Under the pieces are notes generated by a model. It worked only from the letters and a program-made list of their open reading frames with translations, searched no databases and was not told the DNA's origin. From Halobacteriovoraceae bacterium (lineage in GTDB: Bacteria > Bdellovibrionota > Bacteriovoracia > Bacteriovoracales > Bacteriovoracaceae): a stretch of DNA of 64,000 nt. Location: positions 1-64,000 of the forward strand of contig JACKAK010000001.1 of NCBI GenBank assembly GCA_020635115.1. Reading direction: 5' to 3'. The translations under genes were made by a program, and so were the position numbers. Below, one piece after another: positions 26,525 through 36,197 of this stretch (the first letter of the stretch is position 1; each line of letters begins with the position of its first letter).

Positions 26525-28717
26525 CTATGCGGCCTGCACTTTTTTTCTTACTTTTTTTAAAGCTTCAAGTAATTTTGACTTTTTTATGGGTTTTTCAAGA
26601 ATGTCATCAATGCCTGATTCGAAGCATTTCTTACGCTCAGCAGGCATAACGTTGGCCGTCAGAGCAAATATTGGAGTGTGCTTGCCCATGTCTTTTTCAT
26701 ATTCTCTTATGAGTCTGGTGGCCTCCCATCCATCCATCACTGGCATTTGAATATCCATAAAGACGACATCGTAATTGTTCGTGATTGCCATTTCTTGACC
26801 TATTTCACCATTATTAGCGAGATCAACTTCAAGGTTAAATTTTTTCATGATACGTTTAAAAAGCTCTTGGTTCATATCATTATCTTCAACATACAAGATT
26901 TTTAGATCCTTATCTATTTGCATAGAACTTGTATCACTAATATTTTCTTTTTCAATTCTTCCACTCGCGCAAAAAAACTCGAACGAAAAATGGGTACCTT
27001 TTCCAACTTCGCTCTCAACAATAATTTCGCTCCCAAGAAGTCGAACTAAGCTTTGAACTATACTTAGACCAAGTCCTGTTCCACTGAAGTTTCTAGTCAT
27101 TCCTGCATCGGCCTGATTGAAGGATTCAAATATTTTTTCAATTTTTGACCAGTGAATACCCGTTCCAGTATCTTCTACACTAACCTTAAGTTTTAAGTTT
27201 TTATCATCCTCCTCAAGTAATTGAGTTTTGACTAATATGCTTCCTGATGAAGTGAATTTAAAAGCATTATCAATAAGATGTAGTAAGATTTGTTTTAATC
27301 TTAAAGCATCAATTAAAATAAATTTTGGAATTTTTTCATCAACTTCTATTTTGAATTCAACATTTTTCTGCTTGGCCTTCAAATCAAAAATTGATTTAAG
27401 GGATTCATTAAATTCACTATAGTCTGTGTTTGTTTTGATTATATGAAACTTTCCATTTTCAATATCAGAAAGAAAAAGAATGTCATTTATGAGATCCACT
27501 ACACTTAAGGCAGCAGATTTAAGGTATTTTATATTTTTCTGTGCATCTTCAGAGAGATTTTCATCATTCAGTAAATCTGCAATCCCTACTACGGTATTTA
27601 GAGGAGTACGTATTTCATGAGACATATTGGCCAAAAACTGCGTTTTTAAAGTTGTGGCCTCCTGAGCTCTTTCCATCTGAATGATCAATTTGTTTTCAAT
27701 GTTCTTTTTCTCAGTAATATCATAGCGTATTGATATAAAAGAATCTAAATTTCCGTACTCATCAAATTGTGGGACTATTCTTGTATCGACCCAATAAAAA
27801 TTTCCATTTTTTGATTTATTACAAATCTCACCTTTCCAAATTTTTCCACTTAGAACTGTTGACCACATCTCTTTAAAAAAAGATTTTGGATGGAGCCTGG
27901 AATTTAATATACGATGGTCTTTCCCAAGTACTTCTTCTTTTTCATATTGGCTTATTTTTGCAAAGTTCTCGTTGCAATCTATAATTTTCCCATCCTTATC
28001 AGCAATAGTCATGATGGCAGACTCCCTTAAGGCATATCTGTAATTTCTAACATCTTTTAGGGCCGCTAGCATTTCTTTTTCTTTTTGTTCTCTCTTTTTG
28101 AGTAAAGAACTTTCCTTAAAAAATGCGGAAATAAAGCCTATTATGCATAATATTGATAAAACTATCTCAATCGTTTGATATTTTTTGGCTTTAATTTCAT
28201 ATTCAATTGATCTTTCGTTTTGGAATTCACTCAGAAAAGATTTAGTTATATTGAGTTCATTATTCAAAATAATAATTTCATCTACTATTTGCTGGATATC
28301 TTGTGTGGTTGCTAAGTTATTTTTATCAAACTTATTAACTGTTAAAATTATTTTTTCAAATTTGTTTTGAATATTTATAAATGTGTTATTATTATTTTTA
28401 ATTTTTAAATTTTCATTAATTAAAGAAGAGAGAGAATTAATAATTTTTTCTTTAAATATTTTCGTTTCTAAACCTATTTTTGATAATTCATCACTATTAA
28501 AATTTGATTTCTCTTTTGAAATCAAAATTAAGGTAGCATTTTGAAAACTTTCAAATAAATCTATTGTTTTACTTATTGATTGATTCTGATCGTTTAAATT
28601 TTTAAGATCTTCACGGACAACGTTATTAAAAAAAAGAAAACTGAAAATGAGAATAAAAAATATCCCACTTAAGATATATCGAAGATTATAAATTCCCTTG
28701 AAAGCATTTTTTTTCAT
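26525..28717 (-). CDS. Hybrid sensor histidine kinase (PAS, HisKA, HATPase, receiver)
   Basis: A 730-residue membrane kinase. Two membrane spans (~13-31 and ~183-200) flank a helical periplasmic sensor of about 150 residues. Then come a PAS domain (~225-335, FISIRYDITEKK), HisKA with His367 in NMSHEIRTP, HATPase (DNAFKFTS, DTGTG, GTGLGLS) and a receiver with Asp655 in FMDIQMPVMDG. Multi-step relay through an HPt is expected. No DNA-binding domain. It is 86 bases from the next kinase gene on the same strand, possibly one operon. Confidence 0.92.
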   Translation of the reverse strand: MKKNAFKGIYNLRYILSGIFFILIFSFLFFNNVVREDLKNLNDQNQSISKTIDLFESFQNATLILISKEKSNFNSDELSKIGLETKIFKEKIINSLSSLINENLKIKNNNNTFINIQNKFEKIILTVNKFDKNNLATTQDIQQIVDEIIILNNELNITKSFLSEFQNERSIEYEIKAKKYQTIEIVLSILCIIGFISAFFKESSLLKKREQKEKEMLAALKDVRNYRYALRESAIMTIADKDGKIIDCNENFAKISQYEKEEVLGKDHRILNSRLHPKSFFKEMWSTVLSGKIWKGEICNKSKNGNFYWVDTRIVPQFDEYGNLDSFISIRYDITEKKNIENKLIIQMERAQEATTLKTQFLANMSHEIRTPLNTVVGIADLLNDENLSEDAQKNIKYLKSAALSVVDLINDILFLSDIENGKFHIIKTNTDYSEFNESLKSIFDLKAKQKNVEFKIEVDEKIPKFILIDALRLKQILLHLIDNAFKFTSSGSILVKTQLLEEDDKNLKLKVSVEDTGTGIHWSKIEKIFESFNQADAGMTRNFSGTGLGLSIVQSLVRLLGSEIIVESEVGKGTHFSFEFFCASGRIEKENISDTSSMQIDKDLKILYVEDNDMNQELFKRIMKKFNLEVDLANNGEIGQEMAITNNYDVVFMDIQMPVMDGWEATRLIREYEKDMGKHTPIFALTANVMPAERKKCFESGIDDILEKPIKKSKLLEALKKVRKKVQAA

Positions 28718-28803
28718 AATTGAATACTTATCGGTATTTAAGGGATATTCTTAAATAAAGAAGTTGAAATCTATATACTCTAAACTCTTGAAATTATTTA
28801 ATT

Positions 28804-31029
28804 TTAAATCACTCGTCCAATCTGCTCAATAATTTCACGACGACTAAATGGTTTCAGAATTGTTCCTGAAAATATACTCATATCACTTATGGACTCGTCC
28901 ATATAGCCAGTCATGAGGATAATAGGAATATTAATTCCATGCAATTTAAGTTGTTTTGCTAGTTCAAGTCCAGTCATTTGAGGCATTGTTAAATCTGTTA
29001 AAATAAGACTAATCTGATCAATATTTTGGTTTTTAATATAGTCTAGTGCTTTAAGTGGTTGATCAAATTTTTCAACTTTAAATCCATTTTTTTCTAGAAC
29101 TTTAGCACATAAACTCAAAGATTCTTTTTCATCATCTATAAGGACAATTCTTTTGCTCTCGAAGTTTTTTTCGATATTATCAAATTGAGATTCGTCCTCT
29201 TTTAAGATCTCTTTATTTGTTAAGGGAAGTAAAATTGTAAAAGTCGTCCCTTTATTTATTTCAGAACTAACAGATATTCTTCCTCCTAAATTTTGAATTA
29301 TTCCATGAACGACAGACATTCCCATTCCAGATCCCTGTCCACTTTGTTTAGTTGTAAAAAAAGGTTCAAAAATCCTATTTCTAATATCTTTAGTCATTCC
29401 ATGTCCATTATCTGAAATAGTTAAGACAGCAAAGTCCCCATCCTTTAATTTTCTTTGATCAAGATTTAAAGTAATTGTTCCATTTTCATCCAAAGCATGT
29501 GAAGCATTTATACAGATATTTAAAATAATTTGATTAATTTGAATATTACTGGCCAGTACTTTTAAACTATTCTCAAATCCACTGAACTCAATATTGTGAT
29601 ATGAGGGAATTGTCGCTCGAACCATATGTAAAGATTCTTCAATTGTACGTTGTAAATCAATTACCTTTTCTTCAGCAACATCTTTTCTACTAAATATGAG
29701 AATTTTTTTAATAAGTTCTTTTCCTCTAAGGGAAAAACTTTCAATATTTCTGATGCTCTCTTTTTCTTCTTCTTGAAGATGTTCAGAATCTATTAAACTT
29801 AAAGCATTAAAAATACCTTGTAGAATATTGTTAAAATCATGGGCGATTCCACCTGCAAGAGTTCCAAGAGCCTCCATTTTTTGAGTCTGATTTAATTTCT
29901 CTTCAAGTTCTCGACTTTTTTGCTCCTGAATTTTTATATTTGTTTTATCAATTAATACTCCTGTCCAAAGGATGACTCCATCGACTTCTTTAAATACATT
30001 TATATTTAATTGCCCCCATAATGTTTTATTATTGATGACAATTTTTACTTCCTTTAAGATTTCTTTTTCAATTTCATCATGAAACACTGATTGACTGATT
30101 TCATATACATTTTCTAGTTGAAGAAGTGCTAGTAACTTTGCTGGATTATTTAAAAATAAGTCCTCATCGACTTGGTATATATTTTGGCCACCAGTGCTAA
30201 TATGTGTGATTGTAATCTTGTTTTCTGAAACCTTAAATTGGAAAACGAGTCCTGGAATATTGTTAGAAATTGTGAGAATTTTTTTATCTGTTTCAATCAA
30301 TGCTTTTTGATATTCGATTTTCTTTTGAAAATCTTCTTTAAGTCGTGTTCTCATTGAATTTAGAGAGTCCACAATATGATCTAATTCATCCGTTTCATTT
30401 TTATTACTCTTTCTTTTTAGCGATAATTCTTCCCCAAGAGAATCGAGGTTTATTGAAGAAGCAAAGTTTGAAATCGTCGAAAGGTGCCTACCAATAAGCT
30501 GATAGAAAATTAAAAGTATAAAGAATGAAACAAAAAAAGTTTTTGTCGTTTGTGAAAGGAGAATAATGATAGATTTTTCTCTTAATCTATCCATCATTGT
30601 ATCCTTACTGGCCACAACTTTCAGCTGTCCAAGAGTAATTTCTTGCCCATCAATATTGTTTTTTATCTTATAAATCCTCTCTAGTTTGTTACTGATATTA
30701 TCTGTATTTCCAGTTTTATAGACCTCACCGATATCAATTTTAAGTTCTAAATATTCTATATCTGGTATTTTTAAAAGTCCCTCTAGTTGGATTTTAATTT
30801 GCTCTTTATTTAAAACCCAAACACTTTGTGCCAAACTTGAAATATTTGAACTCTCAATCTCACTGAGTTTATGAAGAAGAAAATTATAATCATCCAGATA
30901 ATCTTTAGATAGCTGGAAACTTGTTAAGATTAGCGTTACAAATGAAGATACAAGTAAAATCCTTACAAGTAATTTTTTCGCTAGAGGTCTTTGAATATTA
31001 TCTTTGGTGATTTTTAATAAAGAATTCAT
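28804..31029 (-). CDS. Hybrid sensor histidine kinase (HAMP, PAS-like, HisKA, HATPase, receiver)
   Basis: A 741-residue membrane kinase. The first span is near residues 22-40, an extracytoplasmic domain to ~155, and the second span ~163-180. HAMP follows, then a PAS-like region, HisKA with His397 in GGIAHDFNNIL (the NtrB/PAS-hybrid subtype), HATPase (DNGHGM, GSGMGMSVV) and a receiver with Asp679 in LTDLTMPQMTG. Closest in style to metabolite-sensing hybrid kinases. Its partner is unknown. Confidence 0.92.
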   Translation of the reverse strand: MNSLLKITKDNIQRPLAKKLLVRILLVSSFVTLILTSFQLSKDYLDDYNFLLHKLSEIESSNISSLAQSVWVLNKEQIKIQLEGLLKIPDIEYLELKIDIGEVYKTGNTDNISNKLERIYKIKNNIDGQEITLGQLKVVASKDTMMDRLREKSIIILLSQTTKTFFVSFFILLIFYQLIGRHLSTISNFASSINLDSLGEELSLKRKSNKNETDELDHIVDSLNSMRTRLKEDFQKKIEYQKALIETDKKILTISNNIPGLVFQFKVSENKITITHISTGGQNIYQVDEDLFLNNPAKLLALLQLENVYEISQSVFHDEIEKEILKEVKIVINNKTLWGQLNINVFKEVDGVILWTGVLIDKTNIKIQEQKSRELEEKLNQTQKMEALGTLAGGIAHDFNNILQGIFNALSLIDSEHLQEEEKESIRNIESFSLRGKELIKKILIFSRKDVAEEKVIDLQRTIEESLHMVRATIPSYHNIEFSGFENSLKVLASNIQINQIILNICINASHALDENGTITLNLDQRKLKDGDFAVLTISDNGHGMTKDIRNRIFEPFFTTKQSGQGSGMGMSVVHGIIQNLGGRISVSSEINKGTTFTILLPLTNKEILKEDESQFDNIEKNFESKRIVLIDDEKESLSLCAKVLEKNGFKVEKFDQPLKALDYIKNQNIDQISLILTDLTMPQMTGLELAKQLKLHGINIPIILMTGYMDESISDMSIFSGTILKPFSRREIIEQIGRVI

Positions 31030-31143
31030 AGCGTATCCAATTAGTTGATTTTAGTATTAATTATGCACTTTTTTGAGAGTACTGAAAAGCCTGGCCAAGT
31101 GTAGTTAATATTGCTACTTATTCGTAGGAAACAAGGAGTTGTT

Positions 31144-31554
31144 ATGCTTGAACAAATCAATCAAGAAATTAAAAACGCGATGAAGGCCAAAGCAAGTGAT
31201 AAACTTTCAGCGTTAAGATATCTCAAGAGTATGTTGATGGAGAATTCTACGAGTAAATCTCCAAGGCCAGAGATGGATGTTATTATCTCTCATGTAAAAA
31301 AACTTAAGGACTCTCTGGAAAATTATCCTAAAGAATCTGATCAGTACCAAAAACTTGTTCAAGAAATAATGTATGTGGAAGTCTATCTACCTCAACAACT
31401 AAGTGAGCAAGAAGTTGTTAAATTTATTACAGATATCATAACTAAGTTAGATAATCCAAATATGGGTGGAGTAATGAAGGAACTCTCTCCGCTAATTAAA
31501 GGTAAATTTGATGGTAAAAAGGCCACGGAACTTGTTTTAAAAGAACTGGCCTAA
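31144..31554 (+). CDS. GatB/YqeY domain protein
   Basis: A 136-residue protein of the YqeY family, related to the C-terminal tRNA-binding part of GatB. Motifs are IKNAMKAKASDKLSALRYL at the start and the C-terminal NMGGVMKELSPLIKGKFDGK...LVLKEL. AAGGAG precedes the ATG at 31144, better than the longer frame from 31111. The function is uncertain in bacteria, possibly tRNA-linked amide transfer. Confidence 0.9.
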   Translation: MLEQINQEIKNAMKAKASDKLSALRYLKSMLMENSTSKSPRPEMDVIISHVKKLKDSLENYPKESDQYQKLVQEIMYVEVYLPQQLSEQEVVKFITDIITKLDNPNMGGVMKELSPLIKGKFDGKKATELVLKELA

Positions 31555-31563
31555 TTCTAGGCC
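31548..31563. terminator. Short hairpin between convergent genes
   Basis: GGCCTA (31548-31553) and TAGGCC (31558-31563) pair over ATTC, straddling the stops of the YqeY-like gene and the acyl-CoA ligase. No T-run, so termination is only possible. Confidence 0.3.
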
Positions 31564-33230
31564 TAAGCACTTAAAGCTCTCAGTTCTTTTCTGAGAATTT
31601 TTCCAACATTTGATTTTGGGAGATCATTTTTAAATTCAATAAATTTGGGAATTTTGTAACCTGTTAGATTTTCTCTACAGAATTTCATGAGTTCACTTTC
31701 TGAGAGACTGGGATCTTTCTTTACTACAAATATCTTTACCACCTCACCACTTTTATCGTCAGGAACACCTACTGCCGCACATTCAAACACTTTTTCATGT
31801 TCAGTGATTACATCCTCAATTTCGTTTGGATAAACATTGAAGCCGGAAACCAATATCATATCTTTTTTACGATCAACGAGTTTCACATATCCTTCAGGAG
31901 TCATATATCCCATGTCTCCAGTTTTGAATTTTCCATCTTTAGTCATTACTTTTTCAGTTTCATCAGGCCTATTCCAATAACCTTTCATAACTTGGGGACC
32001 TGAAATTGTAATTTCACCTACCTCGCCTATGGGGAGCTCGTTTTCATCATCATCTAAAATAACAACATCTGTTGAACAAATTGGTAGGCCAATATATCCG
32101 TTATAATCTTTGAGATCCATCCTATTCATACAGGCAGCGGGAGAAGTCTCTGTTAGACCATAGGCCTCAACAAGAGTTGTACCTGTTATTTTCTTCCATT
32201 TTTCTGCCACTGATTGTTGTACGGCCATCCCTCCACCAAGAGCAAGTTTAAGTCTTGAAAAATTTAGAGATTTAAAATCTTCATTATTAACTAACCCATT
32301 AAAAAGAGTGTTGACTCCTGTTAAACAAGTGAATTCCCATTTTGATAATTCTTTTACAAATCCGCTAATATCTCTTGGATTTGTAATCAGTACATTTAGT
32401 GACCCTAGAGAAGAGAATATGAGACAATTCGCTGTAAGAGAAAAGATATGGTAGAGAGGTAATGGAGTGATAATTATTTCTTTACCTTCTTCAACCGCAG
32501 GTGAAATCCAAGTTTTGGCCTGGATAACATTTGCAACGATATTTGAATGAGTCAAGATCGCACCTTTACTTACACCAGTTGTTCCGCCAGTGTATTGTAA
32601 AAAAGCAATATCATTTGGTGTAATTTCTGGCCTAGAAACAGTTTCAGCATTGCCTATCTTTAGGGCCTTATTAAAATTAACAGCATTTGGTAATTTCCAA
32701 GAAGGAACCATTTTTTTTACATATTTTATAACTGAATTTACAATCACAGATTTTGGAAAATTAAGCATATCACCAATTGCAGTTATGATAACATTTTTCA
32801 CACTTGTTTTATCGATTATTTCATCGAGAGTGTGGGCCGCATTTTCAAATATAATGATCGTTTCTGCACCGGAATCATTTAATTGATGTTCCAACTCTCT
32901 GGGAGTGTAAAGTGGATTAACATTTACAACAACCATACCTGCCTGCAATATTCCAAACAAAGCGATTGGATATTGCAGTATATTTGGCATCATAATCGCA
33001 ACCCTATCTCCTTTTTGAAGACCTAATTCATTTTGCAAATATGAGCTAAACTTTAGAGTGTAATATTTCAATTCATTATAGGTGATGTGTTTTCCCATGC
33101 ATGAGAAGGCCAAATTATTTGGAAACCTTCTATAGGCCCCATCCATTATTTCTGAAATATTACTGTACTTTGCATAATCAACATTTTGAGGAATACCCTC
33201 AGGGTAACTATTATACCAAACTTTATCCAT
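31563..33230 (-). CDS. fadD: Long-chain fatty acid-CoA ligase
   Basis: A 555-residue ANL-family enzyme that activates fatty acids with ATP to acyl-CoA. The P-loop LQYTGGTTGVSKGA is near residue 212, then VEAYGLTETSP, the FKTGDMGYMTPEGY Asp and the DRKKDMILVSGFNVYP hinge, and the catalytic Lys in SNVGKILRKELR. Length and motif order match FadD. It stands alone between convergent and divergent neighbours. Confidence 0.92.
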   Translation of the reverse strand: MDKVWYNSYPEGIPQNVDYAKYSNISEIMDGAYRRFPNNLAFSCMGKHITYNELKYYTLKFSSYLQNELGLQKGDRVAIMMPNILQYPIALFGILQAGMVVVNVNPLYTPRELEHQLNDSGAETIIIFENAAHTLDEIIDKTSVKNVIITAIGDMLNFPKSVIVNSVIKYVKKMVPSWKLPNAVNFNKALKIGNAETVSRPEITPNDIAFLQYTGGTTGVSKGAILTHSNIVANVIQAKTWISPAVEEGKEIIITPLPLYHIFSLTANCLIFSSLGSLNVLITNPRDISGFVKELSKWEFTCLTGVNTLFNGLVNNEDFKSLNFSRLKLALGGGMAVQQSVAEKWKKITGTTLVEAYGLTETSPAACMNRMDLKDYNGYIGLPICSTDVVILDDDENELPIGEVGEITISGPQVMKGYWNRPDETEKVMTKDGKFKTGDMGYMTPEGYVKLVDRKKDMILVSGFNVYPNEIEDVITEHEKVFECAAVGVPDDKSGEVVKIFVVKKDPSLSESELMKFCRENLTGYKIPKFIEFKNDLPKSNVGKILRKELRALSA

Positions 33231-33313
33231 TCGACCCTACCTTACAGTTTTATCCACGCCATGATATACCTAGAAAGGGCATTGTGTCCATCTTTGGTAC
33301 TAATATGCATTGA

Positions 33314-34174
33314 TTAATAGTCTTTAGAGTTAAACCAACATCCCGGTCTTAAAGCTTGTGGCCAACTCGTTAATTCATCCAAGCAAGAGCCTTGTGAAAT
33401 ATTTGTGGAATCAAAGGGAATTTTATGCTTGAAGGAACAATGTGCGCCAGAAATGAGGGTGTCTAATCTGCATTGAGGGGCAGGGTGAGTATGTAAAGTT
33501 CTGCCAATCTTAAATAAATCTTTGGCCCTGAGTGAAGGTGCTTTCCAGTAAGGTTTAAATGTGGCGATCATACTCGCAAAATCAAGTGCAGTTTTGGAAA
33601 CTCTCTGACAGTAAATATTTGCACCACATCTCTTCTCAAGATCTTCCCTAAGTTTCTGAGGATACTTGTCAATTTGTCGTTTATTATCAGCTTCACGAAA
33701 TATTTTGGGTAAACATTTCGAGGACGCAAAAAAATCGGCCTGTCCCTCTACGCTATCCCAGCCGCGAGTATTATCGTTTCTCATTTTTTTTGGCGCGCCA
33801 CCCAAATGATGACCAAGTTCATGACACAGAAACATCAACAATACATCTTCAGTTAACATTGAGTGTTCTAGAAAGGGTCTTGAGACGTAGATTATTGGAT
33901 TGTGTTGATTATCTTTAGTTGTATAAACTTTCGCCCTTGAAGTCCTTTCGTCAATTTTTACATCCAAGTATTTTCCAAAATATAGTTCCACTTCAAGTGA
34001 CATTCTCGACTTAAAATAGTTCAACGTTTCATAATAAGATTCAGCAGCAGAAATCCCTATATTGTTTTTCAAGGATTGGTTTTGTGCGGGGAAATCAAAG
34101 CAATCCACGTATGCTTTAGCAATTAGCGATTGTAAGAAAATAAGATTTAATATAATGTAAATGTAAGTTTTCAT
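33314..34174 (-). CDS. Secreted zinc metallopeptidase (zincin)
   Basis: About 286 residues with a signal peptide (cleavage near IAKA). The zinc motif HELGHHLGG is near residue 120, and a downstream VEGQADFFAS supplies the likely third Glu ligand, as in M48-like gluzincins. At least ten Cys in the mature part suggest a disulfide-rich exported enzyme. The ATG at 34174 is chosen over 34180. It may digest envelope or prey/substrate proteins. Confidence 0.75.
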   Translation of the reverse strand: MKTYIYIILNLIFLQSLIAKAYVDCFDFPAQNQSLKNNIGISAAESYYETLNYFKSRMSLEVELYFGKYLDVKIDERTSRAKVYTTKDNQHNPIIYVSRPFLEHSMLTEDVLLMFLCHELGHHLGGAPKKMRNDNTRGWDSVEGQADFFASSKCLPKIFREADNKRQIDKYPQKLREDLEKRCGANIYCQRVSKTALDFASMIATFKPYWKAPSLRAKDLFKIGRTLHTHPAPQCRLDTLISGAHCSFKHKIPFDSTNISQGSCLDELTSWPQALRPGCWFNSKDY

Positions 34175-34334
34175 ACACAATCCTTCGCGTATAAGTTTAA
34201 AACAATTATATCTTAATTATATTCTCACAATCTGACAAAAATCAGAATAAATAAGCTTCTTAATCATGTTCATATTCTTCATAAAGGTTTAGATTATTAG
34301 TATACAGAATGTCAGACTAAGGAAGGAGGACTCC

Positions 34335-35087
34335 ATGAAAAGAAATCGATTATTTTTAATTGCTGCTTGTCTTATCTCTACTCAGCTTTATGCTAAAGAA
34401 ATGAATCAAAAGAAATTCCAAATGGATCATATAAATGCTGCCGCTATTTATGTGCCACTAGGTTATGATGCCAACGATAAAATTGAGATTGTCGTTGAGG
34501 CCATGCTGCCAAATTTATGTTTTGAAGCACCTGAAACAAAAGTAAAAGTTGAAGGAGATAAAATTGCAATAGATCTTAAAGCTAAGCATTTTATACCTAG
34601 AAACATCTATATGAATTGTGCAGAGATGAATGTGCTTATTCCACAGACAGTTGACGTTGGGACGCTTTCTCAAGGTGACTATAAGATTTCATTAAATGAA
34701 TCTCAAAAGCGACTTCCAAATGAAAATATTATGCAAGATTCTCTTCATGTTGATGAAACTAAAAGTGATGGTATAGATAATAATCTTTATGCCAATGTTG
34801 AGTATATAGATAAAATTCCAGGTTCAAGAACAGTTTATTTGAAAGGGAACAACCCATCACCATGTTATGAGCTAGATACAATTGAGTATTTTAACAATGG
34901 GAACAATACTTACTCAGTGCTTCCAATACTAAAACAAGTTTCAGAGGTCTGTCCTCAGGTAGTAGAACCATTTAGTTATGAATTTACAGTACCAGAAGAT
35001 CTTAAAACTGACAGAGTAATGATACATGTTAGAGCTTGGGGTGGGGAGTCCGTCTACACAATTTTTAACAACTTACTCCACCTTTAA
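34335..35087 (+). CDS. Secreted hypothetical protein, paralogue 1
   Basis: A 250-residue protein with a signal peptide (cleavage near LYAKE). The mature part looks beta-rich with conserved Cys (LPNLCFE, MNCAEM, SPCYEL, EVCPQV). The next gene shares the layout YxPxGxDxxxKIxIVVEAxLPxxCF, a Cys-containing middle, and a GxLxxGxxKIxLN segment, so they are tandem paralogues. GGAGGA precedes the ATG. Function unknown. Confidence 0.7.
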   Translation: MKRNRLFLIAACLISTQLYAKEMNQKKFQMDHINAAAIYVPLGYDANDKIEIVVEAMLPNLCFEAPETKVKVEGDKIAIDLKAKHFIPRNIYMNCAEMNVLIPQTVDVGTLSQGDYKISLNESQKRLPNENIMQDSLHVDETKSDGIDNNLYANVEYIDKIPGSRTVYLKGNNPSPCYELDTIEYFNNGNNTYSVLPILKQVSEVCPQVVEPFSYEFTVPEDLKTDRVMIHVRAWGGESVYTIFNNLLHL

Positions 35088-35092
35088 TAAAA

Positions 35093-35128
35093 ATGGCCAA
35101 GGATGATACTCTACGCGTTCTTGGCCAT
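35093..35128 (+). terminator. Hairpin between the secreted paralogues
   Basis: ATGGCCAAG (35093-35101) and CTTGGCCAT (35120-35128) form a perfect 9-bp stem with an 18-base loop. No T-run follows, so it may be an attenuator or processing hairpin. Confidence 0.45.
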
Positions 35129-35218
35129 ATCAACATACTGCTCCATTACAATTTTTAACTTCCTCTTCATAATGTTCTTAATTTTCTGATTTATTTTGTC
35201 AATTAAAAGGGTTTCTGC

Positions 35219-35968
35219 ATGCTGTGTTTAAGATATATTGCTATAGCATTAGTCAGTTTATTTTCTGTAAATATTTATGGTAACAACGGAGAAATTGTAG
35301 ATATACCTTTGCAAAAGATCTACACACCCCATGGATTAGATACAAGTGAGAAAATTCATATCGTAGTTGAAGCAAAGCTACCTGATTACTGTTTTGATTC
35401 AACTATTGAAGTGAAATACGAAGTAAATAGTTATACTAAAGAAATCACTTTTTATGCATATGCACCAATTCCTCAACATGACGATTTTTGCATTCAATCT
35501 CAAAAAACTCTTTTAAAAGAAATTGTTATGGGAAACCTTGAGCGTGGTGAGTGGAAAATCATCTTGAACAAAGATACTGAAGATTATTATGAAACGAATA
35601 TCTTTATCAATGATCAATTATTAAAAAATTCGGGTATATTGAAACTGGCCAATATAACAAGTGTTGATTATGAATATGGTGATAAATTTTTTATTTTAAA
35701 TGGTATTGCTGAAAGTGACTGTGATGCATTAAATGGGGAACCTATTTTTATTTCCAATGGGAAAAATACATTAACTGTCATCCCTCAAATTTCAAAATCT
35801 TCATATTCTATTCCACTCTATTATCCATCAGTTTGTCCTAAAAAACAGATTTCATTTTCACATAAAGTTTATTTTCCTGAGGACTTAGATTTGGAAGAAA
35901 AAACTGTTTTACTTCATATTAAATCTTCGGGTAAGAAGTCTTACAATTTTTTAGTAGAACTGCCATAA
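35219..35968 (+). CDS. Secreted hypothetical protein, paralogue 2
   Basis: A 249-residue protein with a signal peptide (cleavage near IYG). Alignable with the preceding gene over its length: IYTPHGLDTSEKIHIVVEAK then LPDYCF, MGNLERGEWKIILNK, SDCDALNGEPIF, PSVCPKK. Divergence is high, so the duplication is old. No known domain. The next small gene starts four bases after its stop. Confidence 0.68.
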   Translation: MLCLRYIAIALVSLFSVNIYGNNGEIVDIPLQKIYTPHGLDTSEKIHIVVEAKLPDYCFDSTIEVKYEVNSYTKEITFYAYAPIPQHDDFCIQSQKTLLKEIVMGNLERGEWKIILNKDTEDYYETNIFINDQLLKNSGILKLANITSVDYEYGDKFFILNGIAESDCDALNGEPIFISNGKNTLTVIPQISKSSYSIPLYYPSVCPKKQISFSHKVYFPEDLDLEEKTVLLHIKSSGKKSYNFLVELP

Positions 35969-35972
35969 CAAA

Positions 35973-36197
35973 ATGAAACAAAAACAACATGAAAACAAGA
36001 TTCACTCTAGAGATTTTTTGAAAAGTAGAGGATATTGCTGCAAAAGTGGTTGTGAAAATTGTCCCTATGATGATTTTGAAAAAGGAAATCCAAATGTTCC
36101 TTTTGAATTTATACAACAAAATGATCATTCTAATTACATATGTGAACAATACGAAGAAATTGAAAAAGAACTTTTTAAAATGGAAGGAGATCTATAA
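35973..36197 (+). CDS. DUF5522-like Cys-rich small protein
   Basis: A 74-residue protein with the signature SRDFLKSRGYCCKSGCENCPYDDF, four Cys that may bind metal. It matches my recollection of DUF5522, a small conserved family of unknown function. Possibly co-transcribed with paralogue 2. Its end overlaps the 3' end of the opposing lipoprotein gene. Confidence 0.72.
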   Translation: MKQKQHENKIHSRDFLKSRGYCCKSGCENCPYDDFEKGNPNVPFEFIQQNDHSNYICEQYEEIEKELFKMEGDL

